From Apodemus sylvaticus (Eukaryota; Chordata; Mammalia; Rodentia; Muridae), in NCBI RefSeq assembly GCF_947179515.1, contig NC_067473.1, positions 101,613,282 through 101,677,281 on the forward strand: a DNA stretch of 64,000 nucleotides, written 5' to 3'. Numbering within the stretch: the stretch's first letter is position 1; every line of letters starts with the position of its first letter. The position numbers were made by a program, and so were the translations under genes. Below, in pieces: positions 45,281 through 56,182 of this stretch. The notes beneath the pieces were generated by a model. It searched no databases and had not been told where the DNA came from. It was given only the letters and a program-made list of their open reading frames with translations.

Positions 45281-46499
45281 CTGACCCAAGAGTTTTGCAC
45301 TGAAATATGAGCCTGACAATCCAGTGTGTAGAGCTGGCCAAACCTCAAGGACAGTAGGCAAGACAACTGGTGCTGAAAGTCACGTTCTCTCAACTCACAA
45401 GTGTAACACTGAGGGAGTTCCTTGGCCTTTCTTCTATACCTCCTTCATGTATAAAATGGTAATTAGTAAGTGTTCATAAAGTCCACTTTACCCATATAAG
45501 CGCAACTATGTCTTCACCTATATTACCTATACACTGAATGATCCTCATCTAGGGGCATATTTGTACTCCCTCCCACACACACTTGGAACTTTTGTCAGTG
45601 TCTAAAGACATTTTTGTCACAACCCTGTAGAGATGCTACTGGCATCTAGTGGGTACAAGTTAGAATGCTGCTGTAATTAAAGTATAATCTTAATAACAAA
45701 GGATCATCCCGCTGCAAATGTCACTAGTGCAAGACTAGAACCTTACCACACACTCACCCATAGGGTGGATGTTGTAAACGTTGATTTATTAAAACGTACT
45801 TTTAATGAGGGTTCATAGACACTTTAACCTCCCTTTTCGCCCACCACCCACCAGAGGCAGTGGGAAGGAAAGGTTAATAGGGCAAAGGAGGGTGTGGACC
45901 TCCTTTGGAAATAGTTCTTTGGAGCAAATCCAATCTGTATTGTCAGGATATCAGCAGTTCAGTTCATACAAATCAGCATTGCTCCACTCTAAAATACTAT
46001 TCACGAATCAGAAGAAACTCAAGAGGCTCTGCCACTCTATGTGAGTTCACAGAAGCATCAAGAAGCAACCAGAACACTACTAGACCATTTTTCAGTGCAT
46101 TTCTCTATGAAATCATGACAAATGATGACTAGCTAAGAATGGTAAGGTGTACCAATACCATCCAGCATCGTCCACTGTCTGTTGGGTCATACTTAATATC
46201 CTTTCCAAGCATCATATGTTCTCTCAAGCCTCCATTCTAGCAAAACATCACATGCCCTTTTTCCTGGCTGCTTCCAGAAAAGCACCACTTGTTCTTAGCA
46301 AAACATCCTCCCACGTATCTGCTTTAGCAAAAACATCCTCTCATAAGGCAGTTTCCAGAGAAAACATCATATGACACAACCGAGTCTCCAAGGAAACCAG
46401 AAATTTCACTTCAGGATGTGCTAGCTTTTGTGAGATGGAATCCTTTCCCCATTGGACACCTTGGATAAAACAGGTTCCCTAAAAATAGAATGCTTCTTA
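45281..46499. other. Intergenic, possible degraded repeat at 46200-46400
   Basis: Mostly unrecognised sequence. Between 46239 and 46372 the motif AGCAAAACATC or a close variant recurs four times (about 46239, 46297, 46326, 46357). This resembles the internal repeats of some old rodent elements, but I cannot name the family. Confidence 0.5.
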
Positions 46500-46677
46500 A
46501 CAGTGGCCCATCCCTTTTCTGGCTGGCCAGGGAGTCCCAGGAGCTTGCCTGTGTCTGCCTCCCCTGTGCTGGGTCTGTAGGAGCACACTACCATACTGAG
46601 GTTTTTTGCCTGGTTCCCTGAGGGTCCTTAAGATTGCATGGCAAGCACTTTATCAACTGAGCCATCTCCCCTGCACC
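46500..46677 (-). mobile_element. Composite (B4/RSINE-type) SINE remnant, minus strand
   Basis: A B1-like part ('gtgtctgcctcccctgtgct', 'gggtctgtaggagcacacta') is followed by a tRNA-like end ('gcatggcaagcactttatca', 'actgagccatctcccctgc'). Confidence 0.65.
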
Positions 46678-46742
46678 TTCTTGACTACCTTTTGTTTTTA
46701 TTGGCGTTTTTCTGTTTCTTTTGTCTATTTTAAAGAATTATT

Positions 46743-46890
46743 TGTGGGCTGGAGGGATAGCTCAGCACTCAAGAGCATTTGCTCTTCCAGAGGTCTTGAA
46801 TTCAATACCCAGCAACCATATGGTGGCTCACAACCATCCATTCTGGAATCTGATGCCTTTTGACATGCAGGTGTACATTTAGATCATAAA
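46743..46890 (+). mobile_element. B2 SINE
   Basis: 'gggctggagggatagctcag', 'aagagcatttgctcttccag', 'caatacccagcaaccatatg' and 'gtggctcacaaccatccatt' give the B2 head and body in order. The 3' part is degraded. Confidence 0.85.
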
Positions 46891-47751
46891 TGGCCTTAGT
46901 AATAATGAGGTACAGGATCTGAAAAAAATCATTAAGGAAAGTACAGGGAAATTCTAGGAGTTGATAGATTACAAATTACCATTTTAATCATTAGGGCCTC
47001 ATGCTACTCTGTGCATCTTCAGCCTTACAAACAGGAAATGAGGGTCATCCCCCCACTGGTGTGGACAGGGAAAGGATTTTGATTAATTGATGAGGGCCTT
47101 GGTGCCTTCTTGAAGGCAGGACAGATGGTTTTGGTAGGCAGAATTCTGATGTTCTGCCGTTTACAGGAGTTTACAGTTGTAATAAAGAGGGATCATGTTG
47201 AAACAAGGATTCATGACAGAGACACAGAGAACACCTTGGCTGTGTCTGGCTTCCTGATATTACAGAAGATAAAAGGATGGACTGCCCTTGCCTAAACACT
47301 TGCTTGCTACTGAAAAGGCTGCATGGTATTTTAAAAAGTCGAAGGAAAAAGATAGTGGTCTCATGACTAGGACGAAGAGCCTGTCCAATAGAAAAGGAAA
47401 ATAAAGGAGGAAAAGGAAAAATTGAGCAAGGTAAGGGACTAAGAGACCGGACTTCTCATAGAGAAACTCGGTATCTATCATGACAGATTGGTAAAATAAT
47501 ACAGGACAAGCTTGAACTAACTTGTACCAGGAAATAGCTTCTTGGCTACTGATTCTGCACCAAACTCAAAACAGAGCTGTTGTGTCTAGTACTTCGGTAA
47601 CTGTAAACCAATAACTTCGATAACCAATTTTAAGGAAAGAGACATTGAGTTAAAATTGATTTTTGTTCTCCTGAAACTTGATGTTTGCTTGCTTTGTTTA
47701 CTTTAATATACTTATGTAATTAAGGAAGATTTTTAGAAAATGTACATTAAA
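46891..47751. other. Intergenic, no feature recognised
   Basis: AT-richer unique-looking sequence. No ORF or repeat that I can support. Confidence 0.6.
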
Positions 47752-47765
47752 AAGTTTTGTAATCA

Positions 47766-48341
47766 GAGGCTGGAGAGGCAGCTCAGCAGTTAAGCGGACT
47801 GGATGCTCTTCCAGAGGTCCTGAGTTCAATTCCCAGCAACCATATGGTAGCTCACAGCTGTTAGCATTCCTTCTAGGCTCTACCCCACAGTTACCTGGCA
47901 ACAGCCAGGTAGGTCTGGCTTACTATAAAAGGGGCTATTCACCCCCCCATCTCTTACTCTCTTATTCTCTTTGACCCTTTCTCTCTAAACCCGTTCTCCC
48001 TCTCTCCCCTTCCACCTCCCCTGACCCCGTGGTCCTGGCCATGCCCTCCCATCTTTGTCTCAGTCTCTACTCTTCTCCCAACTCCACATGCCCTAAATAA
48101 ACTATCCCATATTATATCTGTATTATGGTTAGTACCTCAGGGGGAAGGGATACCTTGGCATGGGCCCACCGAGGCACCCCTCCCACCTCACCACCCCTCC
48201 CTCCTCACCATACCACTCCTCTATCAAACATATTCTCTTTAAAAAAGAAAAAAAAAACACAATAGTAACCATCTGTAATGAAATCTGTTGCCCTCTTCTG
48301 GTGTGCACTTATACATAAATTAAAAATTTTTAATTTTTTTT
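47766..48341 (+). mobile_element. B2 SINE interrupted by a nested LTR, with 14-bp target-site duplication
   Basis: The B2 head ('gaggctggagaggcagctca' through 'ccatatggtagctcaca') lies at 47766-47858. Its 3' part ('accatctgtaatgaaatctg', 'ttgccctcttctggtgtgc') resumes at about 48268-48341. Perfect copies of AAGTTTTGTAATCA flank the whole at 47752-47765 and 48342-48355. The B2 therefore inserted first and was later split. Confidence 0.92.
47859..48262 (+). mobile_element. Solo LTR nested in B2 (ERV family not assigned)
   Basis: About 400 bp foreign to the B2. It starts TGTTAGCATTCC and has a TATA box TATAAAAGG at 47924-47932. A long CT-rich stretch and AATAAA at 48096-48101 follow, then about 160 bases to an A-rich end. 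The order promoter, R-like region and poly(A) signal is that of a retroviral-type LTR in plus orientation. No internal coding sequence adjoins it. The exact 3' edge and short duplication could not be resolved. Confidence 0.75.
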
Positions 48342-48557
48342 AAGTTTTGTAATCAATGATTTTGTGTATGAATAAAGCCTGTGAAAGATGCAGGTTGTCA
48401 GAGTAGGATCAAGTCATACCAAGGTGTTTCCTCTCTGTCCTCTCATAAAACAAAACTAAAAGGTGTCCTGTGTCTAATTCCTCCATTGACGCTCTTGCAC
48501 CACCCACTTCAGGTTCTGTCCTCAATTGAAGTTGGAGTCCAGCGACAATGGTCAGTG

Positions 48558-48596
48558 AACATGCATGTATAACATGCATGTATAACATGCATGTAC
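48558..48596 (+). repeat. Three tandem copies of 13 bp, each with a 10-bp palindrome
   Basis: AACATGCATGTAT at 48558-48570 and 48571-48583, and AACATGCATGTAC at 48584-48596. Each holds the perfect palindrome ACATGCATGT. Confidence 0.95.
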
Positions 48597-49221
48597 AATT
48601 CCACAGCTTCCATGTATCCAAACTAGGAGCGGCTTAATTACTTAAAACCCCCATGAAGAGTTTATCAAGTAGTTGACAACAGCCATGACTACATCTGAAA
48701 TCTGCTAGTTTGGGGCCAGGTCCTCGGCATCTTTAACAGCTCTGAATGTCACCTTTTCAATATGGCAAGAATTTTTGTTTTGAGACACAGTGTTACTATG
48801 TAGCCTTCACTAGCCTGTAACCTCTTACGTTATGAGAACACACTTGCCTTAGGCCTGCCAAAATCACCCTACCTCTGCATTGCAAATGCTGGGGTTAAAG
48901 ACATGGGGTACCACCCCTAGCATGAATACATCTTGAAGATTCACGTGTTTCTTTCAGTCCCAAAGACATTGACGTCCCAGAAACCTCATGCTGGGAGAAG
49001 GAAAAACATGAAGCCTAGTGCCAGAAGGTGCTCATTCCCAGAAAGGATTTCACTCAAGTTCAAGTTGTTAGACCATCTTGACTAACAAGACTGAAGCGCA
49101 GGCAGTGATGACTCAGTGGTGGACAGGACTACATCTAAATTTCGACTGCTTAGATCTCACATTCCTGGCCATCTATTCAAACTTGAGTATTACTTTAGGA
49201 CCCTGGATACTGATTAGAAGT

Positions 49222-49248
49222 GGGGCCGAGGGGGGGTGGGGGGGGGAG
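49222..49248 (+). repeat. G-rich run
   Basis: Runs of G4, G7 and G9 in 27 bases ('ggggccgagggggggtgggg' and on). Three long runs lie close together. Confidence 0.9.
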
Positions 49249-50402
49249 CGTGTCACTGGATCTCTTTGTCCTTCCCTACATAGCCACATTGAATATTCTT
49301 TTTTTTGTTTTGTTTTTTCTGGTTTTTGTCTTTTACCTTTTGCCTTTTGCTATTAATTTGACTGTTTTAATTGGCTTCTTTAGGACCAGTTGCCAAACTT
49401 GGGCTTCATAGTATGACCCTGAGTTTGGTAACAGAAGGTCCTGGTCACATTGACATTCACAAGGGAAGGGGCAGTTGGAGCCTTAACCCTGCTTTCCCAG
49501 GACCCTCCTTGACCCCAGTTAGCTAGTTCTACATACACTGAATTCCAGGTGCCACAGACTGACTGCTAAAGCTTCTGCTATTTTTGGTTTGCACCACTCA
49601 GAGAGACCACTGAGGTTCAAAGAAGAGCACAACCAAAATCTTGAAGGAAGCGTCCCATGTCCACTGACATGGAAAAGTTATTGGCAACTTTTCCTCTATA
49701 TGTGCTTACATTTGCCCTGTTTCCTCTCCATCAAGCTCCCAGGCATGTGCAGGACGGAGGCCCAGAGGCTCAGGGCCAGTCATCAGCCAGCAAGCCCTCA
49801 TGTTCTCCCCAAGCTGACTACTTGAGCTTTGATGACTCTATAGCTGGAGCCCAGGTCTCAGCACAGGTCCCACCTCTCAGGTTGCTTTATCCCAATATAA
49901 GCACTTTCTTTGTTTGTTATCTTATTTCCAAAGTCAGTGTCAACTTTGACTTTAAGAGTCCTTTGTCTTAACCTGCCCTCTGGAGTGGCTAGTAACATTA
50001 TCCAGACTTGGTTTGGCTTAATCTGTGAGTTCATCCAAGAGCTAATGGGTACATTGACTCATTCATTATGGAGTGTCCTTCCATTCACAATCTGTTAGCC
50101 AAAAATAGTTTGCGTGATAACATCTACAGGCCTTCAATCAGCCTTGCAAGAAAATGCAAGCTGCCCAGTGGATGAGAGGAAAGGAAATGCAGGTCTGTGT
50201 TCAGGACAAATGACTGTCCTAGCTCTGGTGAGAGGCTTTGTTATGTACCTTGTGGGAACCAATACACTTCACCTAAGATCACCAACACTTAGGTGACAAT
50301 GGAAAAGGGAAAGATTGGTTCAGTGTGGTTTATTCTTAGGAAAAATAAATTGGCTTTCAATGGTCAGTATACTTTTTCTCCTTTTAAAATATTCCAAGTT
50401 GA

Positions 50403-50545
50403 GACTGAAGAGGTGGCTCAGGGATCAGACCTGGCTGCTCTTCCAGAGGACGTGAGTTCAGTTCCTGGAAGCCACACCTGGTGACGCTCAGCTTCGTGGA
50501 GCTCCAGCTTCAAGGGATCTAATGCTCTCTTCTGGCTTTAAAATC
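50403..50545 (+). mobile_element. B2/B3-family SINE
   Basis: 'gagactgaagaggtggctca', 'ctggctgctcttccagagga' and 'gtgagttcagttcctggaag' give the head, and 'tctaatgctctcttctggct' the body. The 3' end is diverged. Confidence 0.75.
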
Positions 50546-50763
50546 AAACACACATCTCCAAAATGTCTCCAAAATGAACCAAGCAAAAGTCCAATAAGCC
50601 ACAACAAAATACAAGCAAACAAACTATATCCTTTGTCTGCACCCATGTGACAGCCATCTTCTAGATACCATATCCCTAGGCAGAGAATTTGGGTGGATAT
50701 TTTCACATATGGTCATAATATCCCAGGAAAATGGAACATCTTTTATAAACAAAGTAATTATGT

Positions 50764-50935
50764 GGGGTTGGAGAAATGGTCTAGCAGTTAAGTATGCTTC
50801 CTGCGTTTCTGGGAGCCCTGAGTTCCATTACCAGTACCCAAGGAGACCAGCTCACAACTGCCTTTAACTCCAGCTCCAGGGGATCCAACACCCTTCTGGT
50901 CTCCAAAGACACCTGCATACACATGTGGTGTACAC
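50764..50935 (+). mobile_element. B2-family SINE running into a CA repeat
   Basis: 'ggttggagaaatggtctagc', 'agttaagtatgcttcctgcg' and 'cagctcacaactgccttta', then 'gatccaacacccttctggtc'. The 'cacctgcatacacatgtggt' 3' end passes directly into (CA)n at about 50930-51050, probably grown from the SINE tail. Confidence 0.8.
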
Positions 50936-51050
50936 ACACACATACACAACACACACACATTCACAAATACACAGAGACACATACACACTCATGCACATTC
51001 ACACAAACATTCACATACTCATGCACTCACACAAACACACACAGATTCAT
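50930..51050 (+). repeat. Imperfect (CA)n microsatellite
   Basis: CA-rich with many CACATTCACA and CACAAACA interruptions. The ORFs over it are low-complexity. Confidence 0.9.
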
Positions 51051-51289
51051 TCTGTTTATCTACCAAAACATTTTAAAGTAGTTGTACCAGGAAGTAATGA
51101 ATTATTTCTCACTTCTAGAAAATTTCTGGATACCTTCTCAATATCTTTATTTTCTTATTATCTCAGTGACTTTCTTTTTCTCAGTGGCTTTTAAAATTTC
51201 TTCAGAGCTCCTAACTTCATCCATACCCTTCATGTAGTGAGTGGGAATGGAACAGGAGGACAGAAGTGTTGTGCCAGGGAAATGTTAGT

Positions 51290-51720
51290 GATCCTCAAAA
51301 ACAGGCAGGAGCCGATCTGATGCAGCCCACAGCAGGGTCTTTATTCTATCCGAGCTAGCTCACCCCTCCCCCATGCACTACTATCACACAGGACCATTTT
51401 GGTGGTGGGAGAACCCCAAATGTCTATGGGGCAAGGGTTTATAGTAAGCAGCAAGCAAGGAGAATGTGTGCAAGCATCTAATTGGAAAGCTATGGCCTTT
51501 AACATAACTGACTGGTGCTGGGAGTCATTTCATAAACTTAACTTGAGCTCCCCTCTGCACTGGTGGTCATTAGGCAGGGGATGAGCTTGTAACCTGGGGT
51601 GCAGGTTTGTTGAGGGAATAACCTGAAGATGCTGGTCTTGTTGGGGATTAGCCTAGAGACTGGAGCTAGCCTCAGGTTTTGTTGGGGGACAACTTGGAAG
51701 CTAATGCTAGGTGCCAGCCT
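51290..51720 (-). mobile_element. Possible LTR, minus strand (family not assigned)
   Basis: Read on the minus strand, AATAAAGACCCTGCTGTGGG (from 'cccacagcagggtctttatt' at about 51328-51347) resembles the poly(A)-signal region of an ERV LTR. The neighbouring plus-strand words 'ggggcaagggtttatagtaa' and 'tttaacataactgactggtg' look familiar from mouse LTR repeats. The boundaries are approximate and I cannot name the family. Confidence 0.45.
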
Positions 51721-52496
51721 GTTAGTTTACCTGAGTTCACACTTAGGTCAGGTTCTCTAGAATGGAGTCTGAACTTGAAAGATTTGGCCTCTCCAAAGCT
51801 GTCACTTGCTGTGATCTCCTTACACCAAGAGCCCAACAAAAGAAAGACAGCAACTCCAAGGGAGCAGAGAGCAGAATGAAGTGGGCAAAGTGCAGGGAGC
51901 TACAGGACAGTGACAGTGGAAGAGGGAGGTGGTGACGGGCACCCAAACAGAGCTACAGGAAGGAATCGCTGGAGCCCTCTGCAGCCTGCGGTGGACAAAT
52001 GGGACAAGCTGCTGTCACCCACCTGCCACAGGCTAAACCTTCTGGGACCTCCCTCCTGCTCTTCGGTTTCCTGCTGGGGCTCACAGTGGGAGGAACTCTG
52101 TATGAACCCAGAAAGTGAAGGGGCTCAGTGGCCATGGCTCCTACATTGTCCCCAGGCACAGAGCAGAGGGATGTGGAGAGATCAGACGGGGATGAGGGGC
52201 AATCAGCAGGCTACTGCTGATCACAGAGGTACAGACGACTCCGAACTGTCACTGGCTCTGGCTGTGGGCCCAGGACTAGGCTGAGACCACGCTTGCAGTA
52301 GAGCCTGTTGACACAGAGCAGAAAGAGGGAGACTAAGCTCTCTGCTTCCTGACCTCCGGTTTCCAGAAGCCATTGTGTAGCTTGTTTTCATAAAAATCCC
52401 GGAAAAGAAAAAAAAATCCTACTTCCTGGAAGGCTGCCCAAGAAGGCCCTGTTTTATATGCCTAAGACACTTCGGGAGACATCTTTCCACCTTTTT
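51721..52496. other. Intergenic, no feature recognised
   Basis: Unique-looking sequence with a 124-codon ORF (51910-52284) that has no recognisable domain and no coding-like context. Confidence 0.6.
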
Positions 52497-52590
52497 AAAG
52501 TGCCAGCCTATAATCCCAGCACTTGGGAGGCTGAGGCAGGGGAATCTGGAGTTTGAAACCGGACTGATTACACAGTGAGCCACCTACCTC
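52497..52590 (+). mobile_element. Truncated B1 SINE
   Basis: 'gccagcctataatcccagca', 'cttgggaggctgaggcaggg' and 'gagtttgaaaccggactg' cover the left part of B1. It stops before the usual 'ccctgtctc' end. Confidence 0.8.
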
Positions 52591-52649
52591 CCCTACTTTA
52601 TGAAGTGAGAACATCACTTTATAAACAAGTGAAAATATAAATAAAAGGT

Positions 52650-52795
52650 CAGTGAGATGGCTCAGCAGGTAAAGGCACTTGCAGCCAAACCTGAAAACCC
52701 AAGTTCTATCCCCAGGTCCTACACGACAGACAGACAGAAAGAACTGACTCTTGCAAGTTGTCCTACATTTAATAAAAATATAAATAAATGAACAA
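52650..52795 (+). mobile_element. B3 SINE
   Basis: 'gtcagtgagatggctcagca', 'ggtaaaggcacttgcagcca' and 'gaactgactcttgcaagttg', then 'tcctac', directly followed by an A/T-rich tail. A good match to the B3 order with a shortened 3' end. Confidence 0.85.
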
Positions 52796-53634
52796 ACAAT
52801 AGGATTCAGGATCTAAGCAAGACACAGATGTCTCTTCCCTGAGGGAAAGTCCCAGCAGGGGTGCTTAACTCCAACACTGCCTTTTCTAGGACTCCATAAA
52901 CTGGCTAAAAAGCAATTTCAAAAGCCAGAAGGAACTCCACCCGAAACCGAAGTGCCCAGCAGGGAATTGGGCCCCTCAGCCAGCCAAGGAGCTGGCGTGC
53001 TTTGCTACCTCAAGTCTAAATATCACACAGTGGTCAAAAAGACTCATAAAACCACAGTCGGCTTCTTCCAAGCACTCCTAGGAGAGATGTGTACTTTGAA
53101 AATGTTCTAATCCTTCGCTAAATACCAGATACTGGCGGTGTTCTCTGCTCCTGGCACAATCCCTGCTTCCAGCCCGGATGGGAGACTGAACCCAGGGAGG
53201 GAGGATGGCTCTGCGCACTCAGCCCTAAGACAGGGCAGGCATCTCCAACCTTCCCTCCCAAGCCCCCAGCCCCACACCCTGCCAGTTTCCCCTCCTCAGA
53301 GCAGGAAAATGAGGTGAGGTAATGTCTCTGGAACCCCACGGTGGCAAGAAGATGAAAAGAATCCGAGAAATGCTGTGTTTAATTCAAAGCAGACCCAGCC
53401 CGCCGCCAGGCTGCAATTTCACTCAGAATAACCAGTTTGTTTTTCTTGGACATTCCAGGAACCAACTGGCCACCCCATGTCAAAGCCCGGCAGGAATGCT
53501 CAGAGGGCCCTTGCTGTGGGGCACTGAGCTGCCGAGGCCTGCCAGGTTGCTCTCTCCTCCCTCAGGCCAGGCACTCCTACTGTGGGGTAGAACCATGGTC
53601 GCTGTAGGAGTCAGAGCCTCAGATCCCTTTACCC
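52796..53634. other. Intergenic, no feature recognised
   Basis: No clear repeat or coding structure. A weak ID-like scrap in minus orientation may occur near 53180-53220 ('gactgaacccagggag'). Confidence 0.55.
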
Positions 53635-53880
53635 ACGTACCTGGCTTTAAGTGCAGTGGTGACAATAACAACATGGTGTATTTATCCTGTGTTATTCTGG
53701 TGAGCCTGGCGTTGTGCGGACCTCTCTACTCCCTGCTTGTCTGACCCTTCCAGCATCCCAAGAAAGCAGGCAGATTTATTACTTTCTTTCTACAGTGGCT
53801 GCAATCAAGGCAAAGGGTGGTTACATAACGTGTCCGGGTCACCCAGCGAGGCTTTGAGCTCACGGAGCACCAATCTAAGC
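53635..53880 (+). mobile_element. MIR SINE
   Basis: 'tttaagtgcagtggtgacaa', 'ggtgagcctggcgttgtgc', 'gcaggcagatttattacttt' and 'acgtgtccgggtcacccagc', then 'gctttgagctc', follow the MIR order from tRNA-related part to 3' end. Ancient and diverged. Confidence 0.65.
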
Positions 53881-55854
53881 TTGGCTGTCCATCAGCAAGC
53901 CCGTCCTGTCCATGGCTGGCACAGCATCCAAGATCCTTGTCCTGAACCACTGCTTCTGCGGTATCAGGGTCCATGGTGGTGTCTGTGAAGGCAGTGGTTT
54001 GGGGCACAAGCGCATGGCTACTCCTGTCTCACACGCTCTTCTTTCTAGCTGTTGACACCCACATCTTGGGTGTGGGCTTCCAGTCCCTGTGGGGTTTGTT
54101 GCTTCGAGGCATCTGATGAACTCCTGTCTGTAATCACTGAATGGCTTAGAGGAAGGATAGTGGGGGGGGGGGGGGAAGAGGGAAGAGAGGAGATGGGGGG
54201 GAGAGGGGGGAAAGGGGAAGGGGTGGGAGGGAGAAAGAGCATAGGTCCGGGGTCTGGGCTGGCCTGGATCATAGGCAGTCCCCATTCCCTTTCTCCACCC
54301 CCCACCCCCAGCCTTATTTCTCTATAACAACATCTTTATCTTTGGGAAGAGGGAGGGGAGAATACACAAGGCTCTCATGGCTGGGGCCTCTTGTGGACCT
54401 GACAGACTCTGGGTTTATTTTGTATCTGGATTTCTCAGTGAGACCTTGACTCAAGCAAATGTGGTGTCAGGAGCTGAGGGAGCCAGGCAGGAGAGTGACT
54501 TCCGGAGAAGTTTCCAGAACTTAGAAGAGAAACACATGGGTGGAGCCCTGCAGGGAGAACAGGGACTAGGTGGCCCAGATCGATTTCATCCAGAGCCCAG
54601 CCTGGTACTGAGGGTGGCCACTCAGCAGGAGACTGCCCCACAGGGACAGTTTCTGCTTTCTAGCTTTCCAAAACAAACAGGCAGGCAAGGGGGCACTCCT
54701 GGTGTCTGTGCTTCTGCTGACAGGACTCAGAGCAACCAAAAGGCCATCTGCAGCGACCACTAGTGAGGAGACAGGAGCCTGGCCTGGCGTGACAAGACCC
54801 AGGGCAGTGGAGGCTGTAACCAGCCAGCGTCTGGCTCCCCTACCTGAGTCAACAAGGGGAGCCCTGGGCTGTGAAGGGCTTGGAAGGGGGAGCTCTCAGA
54901 GAGAGGCTGGCTCAAGGGACAATGGGTTCACTGTGGGAGGACTCAGCTCCCAAGAGATGTTTCCATGGCACCCACGAATGTCAATGGTCACATTGTGTGG
55001 AAGGCCTTGGGCCCAGCCTCTCTGCTGTGGTGGAAAGACAGTGTGGGAGGGAGCCTTGCTCTCTGGCCCCTGGCACCATGCTGTGGGGTAGCAGGCAGGG
55101 CATGGGAGCCTACCCACCACTCCTCTGCAGACAAGGATGAAGCTGTGGGGGAGCTCCCAGGAGGGATTCCTGAGGTTAGGGCTGAAGATACACTCCTCCG
55201 ACCTTCCTGTGCTGGAGAGGTTAGGAAGCCGAGAAATGCCCTTTCTGTGTACTTTCTCTAAACCTGAGCCAATAAATCAACTCTCCCTCCGCTGACTCGG
55301 CCACGGGAACTGCAGGGTTTGGTGCCAAGTTTGGAGAAGTGGGAGACTATTTGTAAGTTACAAAACCTCAGGAACATGCAACGTACTTTTCACCAAAGCA
55401 GCACGGTAGTTACTTAACCTGGTTAACTCTTAACCAGGCAGCTAACAACAAATGCTGTGACAGCGACAAACCAAACTTTCTAGCAGTGACCTGGCTGAGG
55501 GAGGATGCTGAAGGGCTCTGGGCTGTGAAAAGAGGCCTTCCAGGCAGGGTCCAGGCCAGTTGAGGCATAGCAATGGAAGCTGCGAGCCGGGCTCTGGGCC
55601 TGATAGTGAACAGTGCTTCAGAATGCCTATGGTGCAGGGGGCTGGGACCCAAGGTGACATCTCACAGAGTGGCTAGGCAGGAGGAGAGTTCTCTTCATGT
55701 ATTTTCCCCTCTAGGAGAGTGTCACTAGATAAGAAATAGGCACCCTGGCCTAGAACAGCACTGGGAAAATGCTATTGGGGAAACAATGGATGGCGTGAGG
55801 GTAAACTGGGGAAGGGGGGAGGGGAGGATGGGTAAGGCAGATAAAGAGGGCCTG
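53881..55854. other. Intergenic, purine tract, otherwise unrecognised
   Basis: It contains the G-rich tract at 54153-54236. An 'gagccaataaatcaactctc' stretch near 55267 resembles the 3' end of some rodent repeats, but no full element could be traced. ORFs of up to 136 codons on both strands lack support. Confidence 0.55.
54153..54236 (+). repeat. Purine-only G-rich tract
   Basis: It includes a run of 14 G (54162-54175) and several runs of 4-7 G separated by A. It has almost no pyrimidines across about 80 bases. Confidence 0.95.
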
Positions 55855-56110
55855 AGGGCCAGAATATGGCTCAGCAGTTAAAGTACTTATTGCTCAAACA
55901 TCTTGACCAGATGCCCAGAAATCCTTGCAGATGCCACTGGGTGGGGTAGCTCACTTCTGAAGGCAGAGACATAGATCAGGATCACCAGAACAACTGGCTA
56001 GGAAGACTAGGTCTATTGATGAGTTCTAGGTTTAGTTGAGAGACCTTGTCTCAGTGAAACAAGGTGAAAGGTAGCCCTCATTATCAACCTTTGGGCTTCC
56101 ACATAGAGGC
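55855..56110 (+). mobile_element. B4/RSINE-type composite SINE
   Basis: A tRNA-like head 'aatatggctcagcagttaaa', middle 'tgggtggggtagctcacttc', tail 'gagagaccttgtctcagtga', then 'aacaaggtgaaaggtagcc'. It passes into a (TG)n run at about 56150-56182. Confidence 0.7.
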
Positions 56111-56149
56111 TCACACATGTTCATGTATGCCCACATATATACTGTATGT

Positions 56150-56182
56150 ATGTGTGTGTGTATTTGTGTGTGTGTGTGTGTG
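56150..56182 (+). repeat. (TG)n microsatellite
   Basis: A pure or nearly pure TG run with one TATT interruption. Confidence 0.9.

Larger units (their letters stand above)
48356..50402. other. Intergenic, little recognised
   Basis: It contains a 13-bp tandem repeat (48558-48596), a G-rich run (49222-49248) and a T-rich stretch at 49290-49330. The rest is unrecognised. Short ORFs have no support. Confidence 0.6.

Noticed and set aside
53322..54327. ORFs of 91-140 codons on both strands
   Set aside because: Partly over a MIR and a purine tract. No shared splice structure, domain or coding bias was visible.
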